Shown here piece by piece: positions 61,061-64,000 of a stretch of 64,000 bases of DNA. Each line of letters begins with the position of its first letter. Positions within the stretch are counted from its first letter, which is position 1. The notes below the pieces were generated by a model that was given only the letters and a program-made list of their open reading frames with translations, searched no databases and was not told the origin of the DNA. The position numbers and the translations under genes were made by a program. Source of the stretch: Micromonospora sp. WMMD882 (lineage in GTDB: Bacteria > Actinomycetota > Actinomycetes > Mycobacteriales > Micromonosporaceae); the NCBI RefSeq assembly GCF_027497255.1, contig NZ_CP114903.1, forward strand, positions 4,650,001 through 4,714,000, written 5' to 3'.

Positions 61061-61801
61061 TCATCCCGCCTGGTCGGTGCGGAGCGTCTGGATGTGGGTG
61101 ACGCGCTCGCCGGTGTGCGGGTCGCGGCCGTGCCAGCACCGGTAGTTGTCCAGCACGAGCACGTCGCCCGAGTACAGCCGGAAACGGGGGAGGACCGACT
61201 GCGCCCGGCCCACCTCCTCGTCGAAGCGGGCGAGCATCGAGGCGACGTACTCCTCGTCCGGGTCGCGGTGCAGCGGGAGCGCCCCGTCGGCGCGCCGGGT
61301 GATGCGTCGTCCGGTGCGGGTGTACTCGATGTGCCGACCGACCCTGGGGGTGGCGGGTAGACCCCGGATACCCGCCCAACGGCCGTACAGGTCGACGTCC
61401 GTGCCGGCCAGAAAGGTCCGCAGGTTCGTCGGCAGCGCGTCGGTGAACGCGTGGGCGTCCAGGACGAAGGAGTCCCCACCCGACGGCGCCGGGGTGACAA
61501 GTTGCACCAGGACGTAGTCCTCGTCGGGGTGCCGTCGCCTGACCGGTGTCCCACCGATGTCCACAACGATGTCGAAGCTGTCGGCGTGCAGGTCGATGAC
61601 GCCTCCGTCCAGCGACCTGCGGGTGCGGTGCGGGTACAGCTCCCGCAGGGTCGAGCCGAGCAGGGCCGCCGCCACCTGGGCGAGGGAGTCGGGATGGGGG
61701 GGAAGGCCGGTCAGGACCACCGCGCCGGTCTCTGCGAGCCGGTCGCGAGCGGCCGGGCCGGCGGCGGCGAGACGATCGGGTACGACGGCGACGCCGGTCA
61801 C
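61061..61801 (-). CDS. TauD/TfdA-like Fe(II)/2-oxoglutarate dioxygenase
   Basis: 246 residues. The proximal iron motif LHAD (H-x-D, about 71-74) and a distal His in NYRCWHGRDPHTG (about 219-231) with a late Arg (HIQTLRT) form a complete facial triad, unlike the protein at 17997. It is GTGA-coupled to the ABC ATPase gene and therefore belongs to the uptake operon. It may modify the imported compound (siderophore or cofactor) or a precursor. Confidence 0.75.
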   Translation of the reverse strand: MTGVAVVPDRLAAAGPAARDRLAETGAVVLTGLPPHPDSLAQVAAALLGSTLRELYPHRTRRSLDGGVIDLHADSFDIVVDIGGTPVRRRHPDEDYVLVQLVTPAPSGGDSFVLDAHAFTDALPTNLRTFLAGTDVDLYGRWAGIRGLPATPRVGRHIEYTRTGRRITRRADGALPLHRDPDEEYVASMLARFDEEVGRAQSVLPRFRLYSGDVLVLDNYRCWHGRDPHTGERVTHIQTLRTDQAG

Positions 61802-62604
61802 GACCGCACCCTGTCGTCCGGGAGCGTGGACGTCACCGAGGTGGCGACTCCCCGGTAGGTGACCGTTCGGTGGCCGAGGCCGTCCAGCCCGATCTCCGCG
61901 TCGACCTCGAACACCTCGCGGAGCCGGGCGGGGGTGAGAACGCTCTGTGGTGTGCCGGCGGCGACCAGGACGCCACCGTTCATGAGCAGCAGCCGATCAC
62001 AGTAGCGGGCGGCCAGGGACAGGTCGTGCAGCGCGATCAGGACCGTCTGGGGCGTCCCGCCGAGCAGGTGCATCAACTGGAGTTGGTGCTTGATGTCGAG
62101 GTGGTTGGTCGGCTCGTCGAGAAGAATGGCCCTGGGCCGCTGGGCCAGGGCACGGGCGATGTGGGCCCGCTGCCGCTCGCCGCCGGACAGCGTCGGCCAG
62201 GTCCGGTCGCGGAGCGCGGTGAGGTCCATCCGGGCAAGTGCGGCGCTAATGATCATGTGGTCGGTGCGGTCCAGCCCGCGCCATCGGGTACGGAACGGGG
62301 TGCGGCCGAGTGCGACCACGTCGGCGACGGTCAGGTCGCTGCCGGACGCGGCGGACTGCTCGGCGAACGCGGTGTGTCGGGCGATCCGGCGCGTACTCCA
62401 GTCTCGAATGTCCTGACCGTCGTAGCGTACCGTGCCGGTGGTCGCTGTCCGTAGGCCGGCCAGACAACGCAGCAGCGTGGACTTGCCGGAACCGTTCGGC
62501 CCGATCAGTCCGACCGTCTCGCCTGAGGCGATCTCCACCTGGATGTCCCGGATGATGGTCTGGTCTCCGGCGCTCCAACCCAGCCGGTCGACGCTGATCC
62601 TCAC
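61798..62604 (-). CDS. FecE/FhuC-type ABC ATPase (siderophore, heme or cobalamin uptake)
   Basis: 268 residues. Walker A GPNGSGKST (about 36-44), signature LSGGERQR (about 141-148), Walker B ILLDEPTNHLD. The length and sequence are typical of metal-chelate importers. Overlaps both neighbouring genes, so it forms one operon with permease and binding protein. Confidence 0.92.
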   Translation of the reverse strand: MRISVDRLGWSAGDQTIIRDIQVEIASGETVGLIGPNGSGKSTLLRCLAGLRTATTGTVRYDGQDIRDWSTRRIARHTAFAEQSAASGSDLTVADVVALGRTPFRTRWRGLDRTDHMIISAALARMDLTALRDRTWPTLSGGERQRAHIARALAQRPRAILLDEPTNHLDIKHQLQLMHLLGGTPQTVLIALHDLSLAARYCDRLLLMNGGVLVAAGTPQSVLTPARLREVFEVDAEIGLDGLGHRTVTYRGVATSVTSTLPDDRVRS

Positions 62605-63704
62605 AGCTCACCTCGACGGCGCAGGATCAGCAGGAACAACGGAACCCCGAGCAGCGCGGTGAACACCCCGACGGGCACCTCCTGCGGCGCGAACGCGACC
62701 CGCGCCAACGCGTCGGTCCAGACCAGGAAGACGGCGCCAGCCAGCGCGCTGAACGGCAACAGGGCCCGGTGCAGTGGCCCGACCAGGAACCGGACGGCGT
62801 GCGGGACGATCAACCCGACGAACCCGATCGCCCCGACGGACGCGACCGCGACCGCGGTCAGCAGCGCGGTGACGACGAGCAGCACCCGTCGTGTCGTGCG
62901 TACGTCGATGCCGACGGAGGCGGCGGTGTCCGCGCCGAAGGCGAAGGCGTCGAGGGCGGTGGCGTTGACCCACATCACCGACAGTCCGGCGGCCAGGGCG
63001 ACCGCGCAGACCAGCACCGCGTCCCAACGCGCCGAGGCCATCGACCCGAGCAGCCAGAAGGTGATCGCCCGGGTGGCCTCGGCGTCCGCCGAGGCCATCA
63101 GGACCAGTGCCATCACCGCGTTGAACAGGTAGCCGATCACCACTCCGGTCAGCACCACCCGGACCGAGTCCAGACCACTGCGCCGCAACAGCAACAACAG
63201 CAGGCCGAAGGAGCCCAACGCGCCGAGGAACGCGCCGCCGGTCAGCCCGAGCGCACCGGCGCCGGCACCCAGCACGACCACGACGACCGCGCCGGTGGAA
63301 GCGCCGTGCGACACACCGAGCAGGTAGGGCTCGGCCAACACGTTACGGGTCACCGCCTGGAGCACCGCTCCGCATGCTGCCAGCAGCGCGCCGACCAGGG
63401 CAGCCATCATCACGCGCGGCAGTCTTAGCTGCCAGATGAGCGAGTCGACCAGTCGGGGCAGGGGCTCGACGCCCAAGCCGACGCGTACACCGACCGCCCG
63501 ACCGATCTCGGCGTAGCCCACCCCGTTGGCGCCGATCCGCACCGCCACCAGCATCGACGCCACCAGGAGGACGATGCCCAGGGCGGACAGCACAGCCCAT
63601 GACCAGCCCGACCGTCGCGGTGTGGTGCGCAGGTGTGGCGGCGGCGCGGCGCTCCGGGCGGTCGGGAGGAGCACGTCGGCCGGTGGTGCACCGCTAGCGG
63701 ACAT
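62601..63704 (-). CDS. FecCD-family ABC permease
   Basis: 367 residues with about nine to ten helices after a 35-residue soluble N-terminus. LPRVMMAALVGALLAACGAVLQAVTRN and the LAEPYLLGVSHGASTGAV region are standard FecCD motifs, as is GFVGLIVPHAVRFLVGP. It forms a homodimeric channel for metal chelates or cobalamin. It overlaps the end of the binding-protein gene by 11 bases. Confidence 0.92.
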   Translation of the reverse strand: MSASGAPPADVLLPTARSAAPPPHLRTTPRRSGWSWAVLSALGIVLLVASMLVAVRIGANGVGYAEIGRAVGVRVGLGVEPLPRLVDSLIWQLRLPRVMMAALVGALLAACGAVLQAVTRNVLAEPYLLGVSHGASTGAVVVVVLGAGAGALGLTGGAFLGALGSFGLLLLLLRRSGLDSVRVVLTGVVIGYLFNAVMALVLMASADAEATRAITFWLLGSMASARWDAVLVCAVALAAGLSVMWVNATALDAFAFGADTAASVGIDVRTTRRVLLVVTALLTAVAVASVGAIGFVGLIVPHAVRFLVGPLHRALLPFSALAGAVFLVWTDALARVAFAPQEVPVGVFTALLGVPLFLLILRRRGEL

Positions 63705-64000
63705 ATCCGAGGGTCCGCAAGCCGTCGATCAGTACCCGCAGGGCGTCCACGGTCCGTACGGAGGGGTCCATCTCGATGCCGGGCACCTGGATGATCCGGT
63801 TCTCGCGCACCGCGCTGAGCTCGGACACCACGGGATCGCGCCGCATCATCGCCAGCTTCTCCTGGGCGCTGTCGCCCGGCGCTCCCCGTTCGGACAGGTC
63901 CCCGACGACGATGATGTCCGGGTCACGCTGCGCGATCTGCTCCCAGGACACCTCCGGCCACTGCTGGTCCACGTCGTCGAACGCGTTGCGCGCCCCGACG
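63694..64000 (-). CDS. ABC substrate-binding protein of the FecB/BtuF type, cut by window edge
   Basis: The last 102 codons of a class III substrate-binding protein: NAFDDVDQQWPEVSWEQI, then RDPDIIVVGDL and VRENRIIQVPG are characteristic of siderophore-, heme- or cobalamin-binding proteins. The frame is open to the window end, so the signal peptide and N-lobe lie outside. First gene seen of the minus-strand uptake operon. Confidence 0.88.
   Translation of the reverse strand, partial: VGARNAFDDVDQQWPEVSWEQIAQRDPDIIVVGDLSERGAPGDSAQEKLAMMRRDPVVSELSAVRENRIIQVPGIEMDPSVRTVDALRVLIDGLRTLGYVR

Noticed and set aside
1..64000. Insertion sequences, integrases, tRNA or rRNA genes
   Set aside because: None could be recognised on either strand; the pRiA4b ORF-3 family gene alone is not evidence of a mobile element.

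Overview
This is about 64 kb of very GC-rich DNA from an actinomycete, most likely Micromonospora or another member of the Micromonosporaceae. The evidence is the base composition, the many GTG starts, the four-base start/stop overlaps and the gene families present. I see no rRNA, tRNA, CRISPR array or insertion sequence. The first and last genes are cut by the window edges.

Layout. 1-4452: end of a small membrane protein, a secreted RCC1-repeat protein, a decayed chimeric gene, and a secreted GH5 hydrolase with a CBM13 lectin domain. 4623-24270: a phosphonate natural-product gene cluster. 24446-37338: an 11-gene minus-strand operon for uptake and breakdown of a sugar adduct, with an Amadori-type deglycase and kinase plus deoC and two aldehyde dehydrogenases. 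37704-51377: a second catabolic region with a GMC sugar oxidase module, a FadR-type regulator, DhaKL-like kinase genes, a ribose-type ABC importer and an enolase-superfamily enzyme. 51535-53721: a zinc-starvation (Zur) locus with zinc-free ribosomal protein paralogs. 54036-59525: Fe/Mn superoxide dismutase and a Fur-family (Nur-like) regulator, followed by extra alaS, def and tsaD genes. 59554-64000: small hypothetical genes, then a siderophore- or cofactor-type ABC importer coupled to a 2-oxoglutarate oxygenase.

The most interesting region is 4623-24270. PEP mutase (10182) carries the diagnostic EDKLFPKTNS motif. Phosphonopyruvate decarboxylase (15553) and a PhnY-like phosphonoacetaldehyde dehydrogenase (21059) complete a route from PEP to phosphonoacetate. 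Three ATP-grasp ligases, an acyl-adenylating enzyme, an aminotransferase, a sulfotransferase-TPR protein, a dioxygenase-like protein, a 72-residue orphan, a DUF1611 protein, an S9 peptidase, a Nudix hydrolase and two transporters surround them. The cluster also holds a catalytically intact aspartate carbamoyltransferase. N-phosphonoacetyl-L-aspartate (PALA) is the classic transition-state inhibitor of that enzyme. I therefore infer that the cluster makes a phosphonoacetyl-aspartate-like compound and that the carbamoyltransferase copy gives self-resistance. This is an inference from gene content, not a demonstrated product.

Regulation can be read in several places. Three related TGGTC/GACCA sites lie in the promoters of the 37869 operon, the FadR-type gene and the 45283 ABC operon. 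Two TTGTCCGGA sites precede the Amadori-type operon. A Zur box lies at 52134. TTGCC-N7-GGCAA (Nur-type) sites flank the superoxide dismutase gene and lie between alaS and def. Relics of gene loss include a GlxA/membrane-protein chimera at 2177, an S14 fragment at 37509 and an L33 gene with a lost N-terminus at 51840.
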